The translations under genes and the position numbers were made by a program. 64,000 bases of DNA from Lucinisca nassula (Eukaryota > Mollusca > Bivalvia > Lucinida > Lucinidae), in contig OY757010.1 in NCBI GenBank assembly GCA_963580285.1, positions 64,006,406 through 64,070,405 of the forward strand, in the 5' to 3' direction. The notes under the pieces are model-generated. The model had not been told where the DNA came from and made no database searches. It saw only the letters and a list, made by a program, of their open reading frames with translations. Of this stretch, positions 23,340-35,264 are shown piece after piece. The first letter of the stretch is position 1. Each line of letters begins with the position of its first letter.

Positions 23340-23554
23340 TGTGCTGGAAAAGTTATTACATGTATAACATTTTACTGCTCCTTTGCAAATGGTGTAGATC
23401 CGTCGTTGGCTTCTGCAGATCAGGATCTACACTGTCATAGTTTCTCTTCTCTCGCCTCCTCCTCGCTCAGTCCAACAACTGCACCCCAGATACTGAATAA
23501 CAGTGATCTGATACAGGAGCCCCTTCAGTGGAAATGTTTAAACAAAATAGCTAG

Positions 23555-23750
23555 TTCATTCTACCAGTCCCTTCCGCTGATTCAAGAAGGGCAGTTGCCA
23601 GTTTCTTGTGAAAGCGTGTGTACTGTACTAGTTAACCGCTTACGTATAAGCTTGCCCAGGAAATGTTTGGATAGATAAACTGACCGGCGCAAAATGACCT
23701 AGCTTGACTGGGCCGTATAACTCAAATACAAATACACAAACACATCATTC
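23555..23750 (+). mobile_element. 3' fragment of the LTR-borne SINE family
   Basis: TCCCTTCCGCTGATTCAAGA, AGGGCAGTTGCCAGTTTC, TTAACCGCTTACGTATAAGC and AAACTGACCGG occur in the same order as in the SINE at 46045-46396, with about 10-15% visible differences. The tRNA-like head is absent. Confidence 0.65.
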
Positions 23751-24059
23751 TGACTGTTGATGCAGGTCCGTACACAGAGAGAGGAGGGTTGCAAACGCCC
23801 CCTCCCCTCTTTTTTGATAATTATTTCAAATTCAAGTATTTCACACTGCAAAATACCGAAATTCGCACCAACCCCCTCCCCCCCCCCCCAGAGTCTGCGT
23901 ACGGATCTGAATCATGTTCTAAAATGTTGCTGTATGTGTGGCGAACAGTGCCGCCCCTGATAAGAAGCAATGTACTCTCTATCCGATCTGGGTCTATGCT
24001 CTATGTCTAGTAACGATACCTTTTTGCCTTCGGTTCTAAAATTTAACCAGTGTTTCAGC

Positions 24060-25520
24060 TGAAGTGCACGACCCGCCGGATGCTTTTAGCTTTATGGGTG
24101 TTACCATATATGGGTATGGCGGCCATTTTTTTTTTTATTTTTTTTTTTTTTTTTGGCGGCCATTTTGGTAATGTGACCTGGACCTAAAACGGTTCCCCCA
24201 ATAAATGCGCCTTATCGTAAGGAGCAAAAATATATCTTATACTTTAGTACTGTATTCTGAATCGTTTGCAGGATAAAATGCATTCTCACTTTTCCAATAC
24301 AAAAGCATATGTGTCGAAGTTTGACCAAGGCACAAAGAAGGTCAAGGTCAACCCAGGGTCACCATTTTAGCAATTTATGATGGGCCTACGTCCCAGATGC
24401 TATTTATCAAGTTTCGTGGAAATCTGCCCAGTGGTTCTGGAGAAGACTATTTTTGAAGGGTTTTTACCATATATGGCTTGGCGCCATTTTGGTCAAGTGA
24501 CCTGGACCCCATGAGCAAATTTTGGTTTCCCCCATCCCAAAGAGGCTTCATATGAATTTTGATTTCAATCGGCCCAACGGTTTCCGAGGAGAAGCAGTTC
24601 GAAAATTTTTCACATTTTCGCCTCGGCGAGGCTATACTAAATGGAATGTAATATTTCGCAAGTTCATTGGTTAGATCTCATTGATATCTATCAGTATGCC
24701 AAAAATTGTTTAAATATTCCAAGCGGTTAAGTCACTATCACCAATTTTCACAAACGGGTTACGGACGGACCCAACGAAGGTCAAGGTCAACCAAGAATCA
24801 CCATTTTAGCAATTTATGATGGGCCTATGTCACAGATGCTATTTATCAAGTTTCGTGGAAATCTGCCCGGTGGTTCTGGAGAAGACTATTTTGAAGGGTT
24901 TTTACCATATATGGCTTGGCGGCCATTTGGTCATGTGACCTGGACCCCATGAGCAAATTTTGGTTTCCCTATCCCATAGAGGCTCCATATGAAATTTGAC
25001 TTCACTCGGCCCAACGGTTTCCGAGGAGAAGCAGTTCGAAAATTTTCACATTTTTCGCCTCGGCGAGGCTATACTAAATGGAATGTAATATTTCGCAAGT
25101 TCATTGGTTAGATCTCATTGATATCTATCAGTATGCCAAAAATTGTTTAAATATTCCAAGCGGTTAAGTCACTCTCACCAATTTTCACAAACGGGTTACG
25201 GACGGACAGACAGACCATATATGGCTTGGCGGCCATTTTGGTCATGTGACCTGGACCCGTTGAGCAAATTTTGGTTTCCCCCATCCCATGGAGGCTCCAT
25301 ATGAAATTTCACATTTTTCGCCTCGGCGAGGCTATACTAAATGGAATGTAATATTTCGCAAGTTCATTGGTTAGATCTCATTGATATCTATCAGTATGCC
25401 AAAATTGTTAAAATATTCCAAGCGGTTAAGTCACTATCACCAATTTTCACAAACGGGTCACGGACGGACAGACAGACTGACAGAATGACACGGTGATTTT
25501 AGGGCACTCTTAGAAATCAA
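24060..25520 (+). repeat. Tandem array T3, about 310-440-bp units
   Basis: Three long units start at about 24462, 24900 and 25213 with CCATATATGGCTTGGCG, each containing GGTCATGTGACCTGGACCC (first copy GGTCAAGTGACC), CGCCTCGGCGAGGCTATACT and CAAGCGGTTAAGTCACT. The first two are about 438 bp, the third is about 310 bp. The tail holds GGACGGACAGACAGACTGAC. No coding frames. Confidence 0.8.
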
Positions 25521-25784
25521 CCGACTTCAGGCGGTTGCTTTTTCTGCAGGTCGTGCAAATTCTATGCAGAAGTGCGAAAAGTAACGTTGTTTCGTAGAAA
25601 GAAATAAAGATAACTTGGCATACATATGTGTAAACGTTCATTTCTTAAAGTTTTATGGAGCTAGAATGGTCATCGACCGGACTATGGCAACTGAAGTCAA
25701 ACTGCGCATGTTCCTTCACATGTTTGATCGAACAACCTCTGGTAGATCTTTGGTAAACAAACATGGCAGCCCCTGTAAGACGAC

Positions 25785-26310
25785 TGGTTGAGCCCATCGG
25801 AGTCTAAATGTTGGTTTTCTTTTGCTCCAGCATTTCAGTGGTTTCTTGCTGTCGAGTCCTCAACGTTGTTTCAGCTCTGTGGGTGATTGATTTTTGTGTT
25901 CACGGAGATGTTGCACTGATGAGTTAGGAGGCCTTCATGCGGGCAGAACAAATTATTTGTCTAAATATCGACGGAAGTAAGGGCAAGGATTGAGGCCACG
26001 TAAAATCGATTTAACCCCAACCCACCCACCCCAGTGGAATTCGTTTTACTGACCGTTCAAAGGCGGTTCTTCTGCCGTGGTATATCTTTGTTATGGCTTG
26101 TCTTTGAGTGTGTGTATCGCTTATAGTAGTTTGCTTTGGATAGCCAGTTGGCATTTAATGGGAAAGTAACTGTCCTTTTGGCTTTCCGCTAGTGATGTTT
26201 CCATGAGAGTCTGTTGTTTCATGTTTGTCTTTCTTTCCCTTGGTGTCTCTGATGGTAGATGTCAGTTAAATGCATTGATTCCTGGTCATTGCCTTCACGT
26301 CTATTTTATA
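25785..26310 (+). repeat. Dispersed repeat family A, long copy
   Basis: Runs from GAGCCCATCGGAGTCTAAAT through TTTTGCTCCAGCATTTCAG, CACGGAGATGTTGCACTGA, CCCCAGTGGAATTCG, GATAGCCAGTTGGC to GATTCCTGGTCATTGCC. Best-preserved plus-strand copy. Confidence 0.8.
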
Positions 26311-27539
26311 TAGATAACTTTGACCTGCATGTAACATCAATAAAAATAGCGCGACGTTTTCTATTAATAACCATAATATTGGTTTCCCCAAATTAGTGAT
26401 AGTGACGTTGACAACAGCATTAAATTTTGTTTTGCCATTAAGTAACTTTGAGTCAATTGTTTCGATTGTAAAACACTCGACCCAAAAGTATTTCAGCTAG
26501 AGCATTGTTAATAAGATAAACTGATTAGGTTTTTGGAGGAGAATACCAGATTGAATTTTCAACCAATTTAATAATAATTTGTTGCAGGAAAGGACCTTTG
26601 CCATTTTGACCATTTAATTGTGTTTCTTTCTTGTAGCACGTTATTTCAAAGAATGTTTAAATTGTTGCCTAGAAATAGACAGGCTCTCAGCTAGGGGATG
26701 ACTATTACATGACCTGATTAACATTTTAAAAAAAATTAAAACTTTTCTTTGGTTGGGCATTTAGGGGCAAACATATGGTTGGGGGCATTGTGTTTTAACA
26801 CCATTTCTAGTGGCTTTTTTTCTAAAATGACTGATTTTGACATCGGGTCTTCAGCTTACACATCCTTACTATATGCTCCCCTGTGCACTTTGGTCCTGGA
26901 GAGCTAAATTTCAAATGAAGGGCGTGTCTTTATTTTTCACCAATTACAAAGCGCATCGCCTACATTTTAATATGTTTTGAAAATTATCGACAAATGCAAC
27001 TAGTTTGCGGTCGCATTTCACTGCTTTGCAATTTTCTTCAAATAATCAGTTTTCTGGATATTTGTATGAGAAATTGATGGTTGGTTCAATGTGATTTTCA
27101 AAGAAATATATCGGCGTCAATGAGAACAGAAACAATAAAAAGATGTTTACAACACCGTTTCAGACAGTTTGCTTACCAAAATAGTACGCTTCTGTACAGC
27201 TTAACCATTGTCTTGCTGAACCCGGATATGCCTTATCTTTCAAACAATGTAGATCCAGATCAGATGGCTTCTGAGGAAGAAGTGGGTGTGGCATATTTAA
27301 ATATTCAGGACCTGCTGTTCAAAACTAATGCTGTCGTTAGTTAAAGTGAGGTTAAACGTTTGATCATTTAATTTAGCAAATAAGCTAATATTTTTTTTCT
27401 GAAAAAAAAACAAAAAAAAAAAAAAACAATGTGAGTGCAAACGCTGATCGCGTTTTTGCAGCAAAACTAGTACTAAAATAGGATATGTACTAGCTAGAAC
27501 AGTCAACAATTTTGACAAACATCACGAGAACAAGTCTGT
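26311..27539. other. Unassigned intronic stretch
   Basis: No convincing exon. AACCCGGATATGCC...GTAGATCCAGATCAGATGG near 27218-27268 is a short dispersed module related to the GATCAGACGCC hairpins, not a protein. Confidence 0.4.
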
Positions 27540-27790
27540 GAAATGAACACCCCTAAACCCCACTTTATATATAGAGAAAATTAACATTATTTTTCTCTTT
27601 TCTGTACCAACACATAGGTTGTGGTTACTCGTTAAAACGGCCTCGACGAGGCGGTTCTATCGAGCACCAACAATCTATGTTTGAGACATTAGTGAGGAAA
27701 TTATCACAAATTTTCATCAGAAAAATAGCCGTTTTTGTGATATAAAAGAATGCACTATGTCACACGGATGGGTTACCGTAATGATTGGCT
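27540..27790 (-). repeat. Hairpin family B copy
   Basis: CCCCACTTTATATATAG, a stem CATAGGTTGTGGTTACTCG / CGAGCACCAACAATCTATG around CGGCCTCGACGAGGCGG (about 27614-27680), then GAATGCACTATGTC and GGTTACCGTAATG. Confidence 0.7.
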
Positions 27791-27998
27791 CGTTAAGCTA
27801 ACAATGCGTTGAACATCTAGCCCAAGAATCGAAACAATTATATAACACCTATCCTAGACAAAAAAAGGGTAGGGAGGACGCACTTAAAGCAACGGGACCA
27901 CAATCAAACACCACAAGTAGAAGCACAAAGGATAGTTTCTTTCCCCCAAAATATGACCTAACCACTATCAAAAAATAAAAAAGTTCTACTAGGACATA

Positions 27999-28344
27999 CA
28001 GTAGAACTTCGATGGCTCGAACACCGATGGCTCGTTTACCATGGATGCGTCGAACCCATTCTTGAGTCCCTAGCGAAATCCTCTACATACGAAATAGTGG
28101 GGGATAATTAAGGAGATTATAGTCTTTTATCTTGCAAATGTATGCTGTGTGTACTCATTAGAATCGCCTCGATGAGGCGATTCTAATGAGTACACACAGC
28201 ATACATTTTCATTATAGAACACCGAAAAGATGTCTAAAAGTATCTCGTTATGCCTCCTAACAGTAACCTCAGTGGCTCGAACTACCCCAGTCTCGAACAG
28301 ATTTTCGAGGTCCCAAAGTAGTTCGAGCCACTGAAGTTTGACTG
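27999..28344. mobile_element. Mariner-type MITE with TA target duplication
   Basis: Left end CAGTAGAACTTCGATGGCTC and right end (reverse complement) CAGTCAAACTTCAGTGGCTC form terminal inverted repeats with TA on both outer sides (27997-27998, 28345-28346). The element is 346 bp with no transposase. Ends starting CAGT beside TA are typical of Tc1/mariner. It carries the perfect palindrome at 28136-28208. Confidence 0.75.
28136..28208. repeat. Perfect 73-bp palindrome (family B core)
   Basis: Two exactly complementary 35-base arms (28136-28170 and 28174-28208) with a 3-base loop, GAT. The apex GCCTC-GAT-GAGGC and the TACTCATTAGAA shoulder match the other family B hairpins. Confidence 0.9.
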
Positions 28345-28578
28345 TACATGCAAAGACAACAAACCACAACCGAAGCAACACCTCGGAATGGTCAGTAAAA
28401 AGTTAACTGGAGGCTTAAATCTATCTGTGTTACCGCGTCGCCAAAAAAGCGATGATATCGAAGAATTCAAATGGACGTGTGTTATAAAAATCACAATTTA
28501 CAAATATCAGTATGGTATATCGAATGTAAGGTATAATATGCTCTGTCAATAACTCATGTTTGTGATTGTATTTTTAAG

Positions 28579-29133
28579 GTTTTCGACACTATCCTACAAG
28601 TCAAACAACGTTCAAGCCTGCGACGGAGCCACGTGCATGTGAAGAACGTCTGTCAAATGCCAAACATGGTGCAAAGGTTTTCTCCTACGTAAAATGTATC
28701 AACAGCATTGAATTATCTACCCTGCGTATATCAAGCCCACTTGTTATTTTCTTCCACCCACCAGAAGCTGCAAACGCACGGATTGAGTTCTTTCCAGCAG
28801 GTGTAGGGAATGAGCAATACTTCCTCCAGGACAACAAAATAAACAGTTCCATTTTCCTTCAATCGAACAAGACATCGATAAATTTCCAGTGGTCAGGTTT
28901 CGAAGACACCTCGGGAATACTAAATGAATACGAGTATAGAATTCTTCAGGGAAACACTACTGTCGTCGACTGGCTTTCTGCTTCCCGAAGAACACAAGCA
29001 ACAGTACAGGGTTTAGCCTTGACAGAAAGTGTACTTTACACGACAGAGGTTAGAGCTGCTGCTGTCGACAAGACTAGAAGTAGCTCCGTGGTAGCCTATT
29101 TTTCTATCAGTGATAAAGGCCCTCAAATTTCAG
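28579..29133 (+). CDS. Exon of the fibronectin-III-like protein gene
   Basis: Acceptor TTGTATTTTTAAG at 28578; donor TCAG|GTACCT at 29133/29134. Phase 1 in and out, so it joins the upstream and downstream exons without frame change. It codes 184 whole codons with no stop. It begins FRHYPTSQTTF, has cysteines in RACEER and VKCINS (possible disulphide), then a full fibronectin-III-like module: INFQWSGFEDTSGILNEYEY (near 115-135), VQGLALTESVLYTTEVRAAA (near 150-170) and ending SISDKGPQIS. Sequons NSS, NKT and NTT suggest glycosylation. The module repeats the W-x-GF-x-D-xSGI pattern of the other exons. Confidence 0.85.
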
Positions 29134-29699
29134 GTACCTATGCTTATATCAAAGCACTGGCAGCACTGGTAGGTCGATTGTCTCTGTGTGTAGGTTGTAA
29201 AGATGGTCCTGAATGGGGACTTAGGCTGTTTCGTAATAGCCTAAAATTCGGGTAATGTGGGCAAATTGTGTAGACCCTGATCAGACGTCGTGTTCTCCGG
29301 CGTCCGAGCTGGGTATACACTGTTTGCCAAACGCAACTCATGATTCCAGTCAAGGTTCTATAGATAGCCCTCTTACGCAATCTGATTCTCCTCTTACGCA
29401 ACACTCTGATCTTACAGCAATGCGAATAGCACGGCTATTTTCTATATTTTCCCAGTGATAAGCACGTGGAAATCAGCACTAAAGAGCTTTTGTGCTCAGT
29501 AACTGTAGGTGACTTGACAAACAATTGACCCAAAATGAATGGCAGGCAACAAAGTTTCAAAGCACCTGCGCGTGCGCGCAGTGTGATCAGACCCTGTCCC
29601 ACTGTACATATTGTAAGGTTGATCTGAATCTGCGGTTGCCACAGCGAAACACGGTTTTCGAGCATTTATGCCTTGAGAAGAACCTTTGTCATTACGTAA
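29134..29699. other. Intron with a GATCAGACG-type module
   Basis: GTAGACCCTGATCAGACG..CACTGTTTGCC (29272-29332) is a diverged version of the palindromic module in the TTAA element at 30651-30878. Nothing else recognised. Confidence 0.45.
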
Positions 29700-29960
29700 A
29701 CATGCCTATAATTACATTGTAAATTTTATTGTCGAAAAAGAGACAAGAGCATCGGTGAAATCGAGGGATGCTCCCCGAAGATGCACAGTAGTAGGGGAGT
29801 TATTTTAGTGAAATGATCCTATACACTTTGAAGTTTGATAAGATTTGTTTGAAGACAAAGGTTATGGGTAATCGTTAGACTCGTCTGAATAAGGAGGTTC
29901 TAATGAGTACCCTCAGCTGATGTTTGGAGTACAAATAAAGAAACTAGGTAGTGATTTTCA
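29700..29960 (+). repeat. Hairpin family B, diverged copy
   Basis: CATGCCTATAATTACATTG, then GGTTATGGGTAATCGTTAGACT / GGTTCTAATGAGTACCCTC around AATAAGGAGG, then GTTTGGAGTACAAATAAAG. The stem is imperfect. Confidence 0.5.
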
Positions 29961-30650
29961 ACAAAGAATGCAAAAAAAAAGAGAAATGTAAGGCCCCTTC
30001 CCTGCAAGGACCTCTAAATCTTAAACCATAAGACTAAGAAACTCAGTTTTGTGTTCGCTAGTAAGTGATTTTCAATGGAAAATGTCACAAGGAATACACG
30101 TGTGAAACATGAAAGCCCTATTACCCATGGTTATGAAATAACAGGAGATATGTTTTTGAAAAAGGGGAGATTATTAGTGAAAATAAGCAATATAGTTATG
30201 GCCCTTTGTCAGAATGTAGGTTTTTGTAGTGTGGCTTGATACCCAACAATTCGCCCACTAGAGCTGATCGTTTTCGATTCTAACACATGCAAATCGACAA
30301 TAATTTCATTTTTTTTCCATAATTTCCACCAACCTTTGCCATTTTTAGAAAAAACAAGAAAAACGCCAAAAGGAATTATGGACGGGTTTTTGAAAAAAAG
30401 GTTAACCAAAAGGTAAACCTGGGACGACGCCCGCCCGCCCACCCGCAGGACGCCCGCCCGCCCGGACATCGCTATTTTAAAGGACGGATTTTTTAAAAAA
30501 AAAAAGTCCAAAAATCCTGCCAACATTTTTGAATGTAACACATGTATTTTAGTCTTTCTGGGAGAACATGACTTCACCCCGTCCAACCCTAAAGAATTTG
30601 AGTGACGCCATTAAACGCGTTTGTCGCGCCACGCACTTCCGCCCAGTGTA
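29961..30650. other. Intronic stretch with a CGCCCGCC-rich segment
   Basis: 30429-30467 is a short CGCCCGCCCGCC-type direct repeat. The open minus-strand frame across it is low-complexity. Otherwise unassigned. Confidence 0.4.
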
Positions 30651-30878
30651 TTAACCCATTTAGTACCAGAAATCCCACAACGGGTACCCTGGCAAACACT
30701 GCAGGCCCAGATCAGACGCCGCAGAATGCGGCGTCTGATCAGGGCCTCTACTGTTTGCTAAAAGTTCAGCCATTTTCCAAATAAATTTTGAAGAACACAC
30801 AACTTGACACCCTAAATTCTGAAATGGACTCCTGCTATATATAAGGTGGAAGATTCCATTTGGGACAAAAAGGGTTAA
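30651..30878. mobile_element. piggyBac-like MITE (TTAA)
   Basis: TTAACCCATTT (30651) mirrored by AAAAAGGGTTAA (30867-30878): TTAA on both sides with CCC/GGG ends, the piggyBac signature. Inside is a palindrome CAGATCAGACGCCGC / GCGGCGTCTGATCAG (about 30709-30740). 220 bp between the TTAA sites; no transposase. Confidence 0.7.
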
Positions 30879-31369
30879 AGGTGCAGAATAAATCCTTTCC
30901 ATTGGCCGTGTTGGAATCCGCAGTATTCTGTACTCGAGTATGTGTTTATAAAGAAACATACGAATGCCGAAGACCAACAACAATTGAGATGACCGTGCTA
31001 AGCGAAAAGTCGTCTGCAAGCGAATTCACATGTCAGTGTGCACCAATTTTATCAGAATAAAATCTCTCCAGAAAACTTGTGCTAATGGCATCATTTTAGT
31101 GCACAGTAAAGACTTTAGCTCACCGGGTGGTTATTATAGAATGAACGTTGTCCGTCATCGTCGTCAACACTTTCAAACGACGTCTCCTCTGAAGCCTCTG
31201 GGCCGATTCGGCCCAAATTTCATCTGTAGCATCCTTAGGTTAGATGGTTGCTATGGCAACTTAGAGTTTCCATAGGCTTATAATGGGGAAATTCGAAAAT
31301 AGTACTTACAGTGAACATCTTTCAGCCATATGCTTTAATGCAAACCAGAGGTTCCCGAGGTTGTGCTGA
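30879..31369. other. Intronic stretch, array lead-in
   Basis: From about 31118 (TTAGCTCACCGGGTGG) an element head similar to others with TAGCTCACC starts, with TCTCCTCTGAAGCC. No gene seen. Confidence 0.4.
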
Positions 31370-32116
31370 GGCCCTGTCCCACACCCTCCACTTTATAAAA
31401 GGCCATATATCTCAGAAACAATTCAGATCCCCAACCCTAAACCATATATATTCTTGTTCCTTACGATAAGACGCATTCAGTGACACCAACCTGGAGCCAC
31501 CGGGATGCGCAGCGGCCTTGCCCCACCCCTTCCACTTCATAAAAAGCCCAAATCTCCTAAACTTTACAGATCCCCACTCATAAACCATGTGTATTCTTGT
31601 TATGATAAGCGGCATGCCGTGTCACTAACCTGGGGGCCCCTGGGATGCAGCGAGGCATTCAGCGCCCCACCCCTCCACTTCAGAAAAAGGCCCAATATCT
31701 CGGAAACCTTACAGATCCCCACCCCATAAACATATATATTCTTGTTCCTTATGATAAGAAGCATTCATTGACACCAACCTGGGGGCCCACGGGATGCGCC
31801 AGGGCCTTGCCCCTACCCCTCCATTTCATAAAAGGCCCAGTATCTCGGAAACCTTACAGATCCCCACCCCTAAACCATATATAGTCTTGTTTCATATGAT
31901 AAGACACATTCTATGACACCATTTTGGGGGCCGCCTGGAGTGCGTCGGGGCCCTGCCCCAGCCCCTCCACTTCATAAAAGGCCATATATCTCAGAAACCA
32001 TAAAGATCCCCACCCCATAACCATATATGTTCTTGTTCCTTATGATAAGACGCATTCAGTGACACCAACCTGCCCCCCCCCCCCCCCCCCCCCGATGCGC
32101 CATGCCTTCCACTTCA
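31370..32116 (+). repeat. Tandem array T2, first block
   Basis: Units of about 115-150 bp: CCCTCCACTT, CATAAAAGGCC, ATATCTC.GAAACC, AGATCCCCACCC, CATATATATTCTTGTTCC, TTATGATAAGACGCATTCA. A C-run lies at 32073-32092. Open frames here are repeat artefacts. Confidence 0.8.
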
Positions 32117-33668
32117 TAACAAGAGGGCCATGATGGCCCTGGATCGCTCATCTGATCCACAGAATATCAATATCAACAAAGGCTATAATTTGAACAATCT
32201 TGGCAAACGTCCACTAGATGAAGACTAGATGAAGCTACACACCAAATACCAAAGACCTGCGCCTTTGGGTTTCAGAGAAGAAGATTTTCAAAGATTATCT
32301 CTATATAAGTCTATGTTAAACCAAAGGGCCCCCGGGCAGGGGCATTTGTAGCCCGAGGGCTATAATTTAAACAATCTTGGTAGAGGTCCATACCAAATAT
32401 CAAAGACATGGGCCTTGCAGTTTCAGAGAAGAACTTTTTTTTAAAGATTTCCCTATATAAGTCAATGTAAAACCAAAGAATCTCCGGGTGGGGGCATTTT
32501 TGGTCTCAGGGCTATAATTTGAACAATCTTGGTAGTGGTCCATTAGATGAAGCTTCATACCAAGTATCAAAGACCTAGGCCTAGTGGTTTCAGAGAAGAA
32601 GATTTTCCCTATGTAAGTCTATGAAAAACCAAGGGCCCCGAGCCGGGGCATTTTGGGCCCCAGGGTTATAATTTGAACATTGTTGGTAGAGGTCCACAAG
32701 ATGAAGCTTCATCAAATATCAAAGGCCTGGGCCTTGCGGTTTCTGGGAAGAAGATTTTTAAAGATTTTTCCTATATAAGCCTTTGTAAAACCAAAGGGCC
32801 CCAGAGTGGGGGCATTTTTGGCCCTAGCACTATAATTTGAACAATCTTGGTTGGGGTCCACTAGATGAAGCTTCATACCAAATATCAAAGACCTGGGCCT
32901 TGCGGTTTCAGACAAGAAGATTTTTAAAGGTTTTCCCTATATAACCCCATGTTAAACCAAAGGGCCCCGGGGCGGGGGCATTTTTGGCCCCAGCATTATA
33001 ATTTGAACAATTCTAGTAGGGGTCCACTAGATGAAGCTTCATACCACATATCAAAGACCTGGACCTTGCGGTTTCAGAAAAGAAGATTTTTAAAGATTTT
33101 CCCTATATAAGCCCATGTAAAACCAAAGGGCCCCGGGGGCGGGGGCATTTTTGCCCCAGCACTATAATTTGAACAATCTTGGTAGGAGTCCACTAGATGA
33201 AGCTTCATACCAAATATCAAAGACCTGGGCCTCGCGGTTTCAGAGAAGATTTTCCCTATATAATCCTATATAAAACCAAAGGGACCCAGGGCGGGGGCAT
33301 TTTTGGCCCCAGCACTATAATTTGAACAATCTTGGTAGGGGTCCACTAGATGAAGCTTCATACCAAATATCATAGACCTGGGCCTTGTGGTTTCAGAGAA
33401 GAAGATTTTTTAAAGTTTTCGGTGAAAAAAAATCTATTCATGGCTCCTGTGACCTACATGTGCCACGGACCGGAACCATTTGAACAACTTTGAAAGGGGA
33501 CCACCTGAGGATCATTCCTGTGAAGTTTGGTCAAAATCCGATCAGCGGTTTAGGAGGAGATGTCATTTGAAGGAATTGTTTACGGACGGACGCACGCACG
33601 CATGGACTTACGACGGACGAAAAGTGATCCTAAAAGCTCACCTCGTCATTACATGACAGGTGAGCTAA
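32117..33668 (+). mobile_element. Tandem-repeat element T1 inserted in T2
   Basis: Head CAAGAGGGCCATGATGGCCC (itself a hairpin) and tail ACATGACAGGTGAGCT. It interrupts a T2 unit between CACTTCATAA and AAGGGCCCAATATC. The body has about eight units of about 165 bp with ATCTTGGTAGGGGTCCACTA, GATGAAGCTTCATACCAAAT and GGGCATTTTTGGCCCCAGC. The tail carries GGACCGGAACCATTTGAACA and GACGGACGCACGCACGC. Confidence 0.8.
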
Positions 33669-34640
33669 AAGGGCCCAATATCTCGGTAACCTTACAGATC
33701 CCCACCCATAAAACATATATACTCTTGTTCCTAATGAAAAAACACATTCAGTGACACTAACCTCGGGGTCTGCTGGGTGCGCCGGAGCCATGTCCCACCT
33801 CTCAACTTCACAAAAGGTCATATATTCGAGAACCTGTTCAGAGACCCACCCCTAAACGATATATATTCATGTTCCTTATGATTAGGGACATTCATGGGTG
33901 TCTCCTGGGGTACCCTGGGCCATGCCTCTACCCCTCCACTTCATAAAAGGCCCAATATCTCGGAAGCCTTACAATCCCCACCCCTCAAAACCATATATAT
34001 TCTTGTTCCTTATGATAAGACACATTCAGTGACACCAAGCACGGGTCCCTCAGGGTTGCGCTGTGGCCCTGCCCCACCCCCTTCACTTCATAAAAGGCCC
34101 TGTATCTCAGAAACCATTCAGATCTCCACCCTAAACCATTTTTATTCTTATTCCCTGTGATAAGACGCATTCACTACCACCAACCTGGGAGCCCCGGGAT
34201 GCGTCGGGGCCTTGCCCCACCCCCTCCACTTCATAAAAGGCCCAATATCTCGGAAACCTTACAGATCCCCACCCCTAGACTATATATAGTCTTGTTACTT
34301 ATGATAAGACGCATTCACTTGCACCAACCTGGAGGCCCCCGAGATGCACCGGGGCATTGTCCCACCCCCTCAACTTCATAAAAAGGCCTATTATCTCGGA
34401 AATATTACAGATCCCCACCCCTAAACCATATATACTCTTGTTCCTGATGATAAGACACATTCATTGACACCAACCTCGGGGTCAGTCCGGGTGCGACAAT
34501 GCCATGTCTCACCCCTCCACTTAAAAAAGGCCATATATCTAAAAAAAAAAACTGTTAGAGCCCTCCCCTAAACCATAAATATACATTTTCCTTATGATAA
34601 GCGACATTCAATCGGCCATGCCCCACCCCCTCATTTAATA
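33669..34640 (+). repeat. Tandem array T2, second block
   Basis: Continues the T2 unit broken by T1, with further units of about 145 bp to about 34640. Confidence 0.8.
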
Positions 34641-35264
34641 CAGTTTTTTATTATTATTAAAATTCGGCTCTTTAGTTTGGTTGCTATGGCAACTTTAAGT
34701 TTCCATTGGGGTATAATAGGGAAAATTGGAAAATGGTATTTACCGCCAAGCCTTTGCAGATATTTTGACTAAACTTTCGAAGTAATAATCTTTAAGCTAT
34801 CATCTATCTGCTATATGATTTTAGGCTACCTGTTGACTTTTACTGGTTGCCATGGAAACCAAAATGCCCCCCCCCAAAAAACAGAAAAAAAAACCACTTA
34901 AAATTCATCTCCTCAGAAACTATATACTCAATGAGGCTGAGACTATATTGAAATATTCACCATATTTTCCTGAACAGGTATTGTGTTTTTATGAAAAAAA
35001 GGCATTTACGTCTTTCAAGATATTTTGTCAAACTTTTAAGGAAATATTCCTTGACAATGGCCTATCTGCTATATAATTTAGGCCTATTGGTTGCCACAGA
35101 TGGGCAGTTGTCAATCTTTGTTTGTTATCTTGCAACAACACATTCAAGCGACATCAGTCTTCTGAAGCCACCAGGCTGATTGCGTCCAAATTTAATCGGC
35201 TTCCATGGTTTAATAAAATACATGGCTTCCAGCTGGCAGTGCCCCCTGAATAGTGGCCCAGGGC
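34641..35264. other. Diverged repeat, no gene
   Basis: GGTTGCTATGGCAACTTTAA and TTCCATTGGGGTATAATAGG echo 31246-31290, so this is the far end of the same composite repeat. The open frame beginning in the A/C-rich run is not credible coding. Confidence 0.45.

Noticed and set aside
25910..25935. CACTGATGAGTTAGGAGGCC in family A
   Set aside because: Has CTGATGAG but no helix II and GAAA at the right distance; it is repeat sequence.
30209..30586. 125-codon minus-strand frame
   Set aside because: Low-complexity translation across a CGCCCGCC repeat and T-runs; no splice sites or family resemblance.
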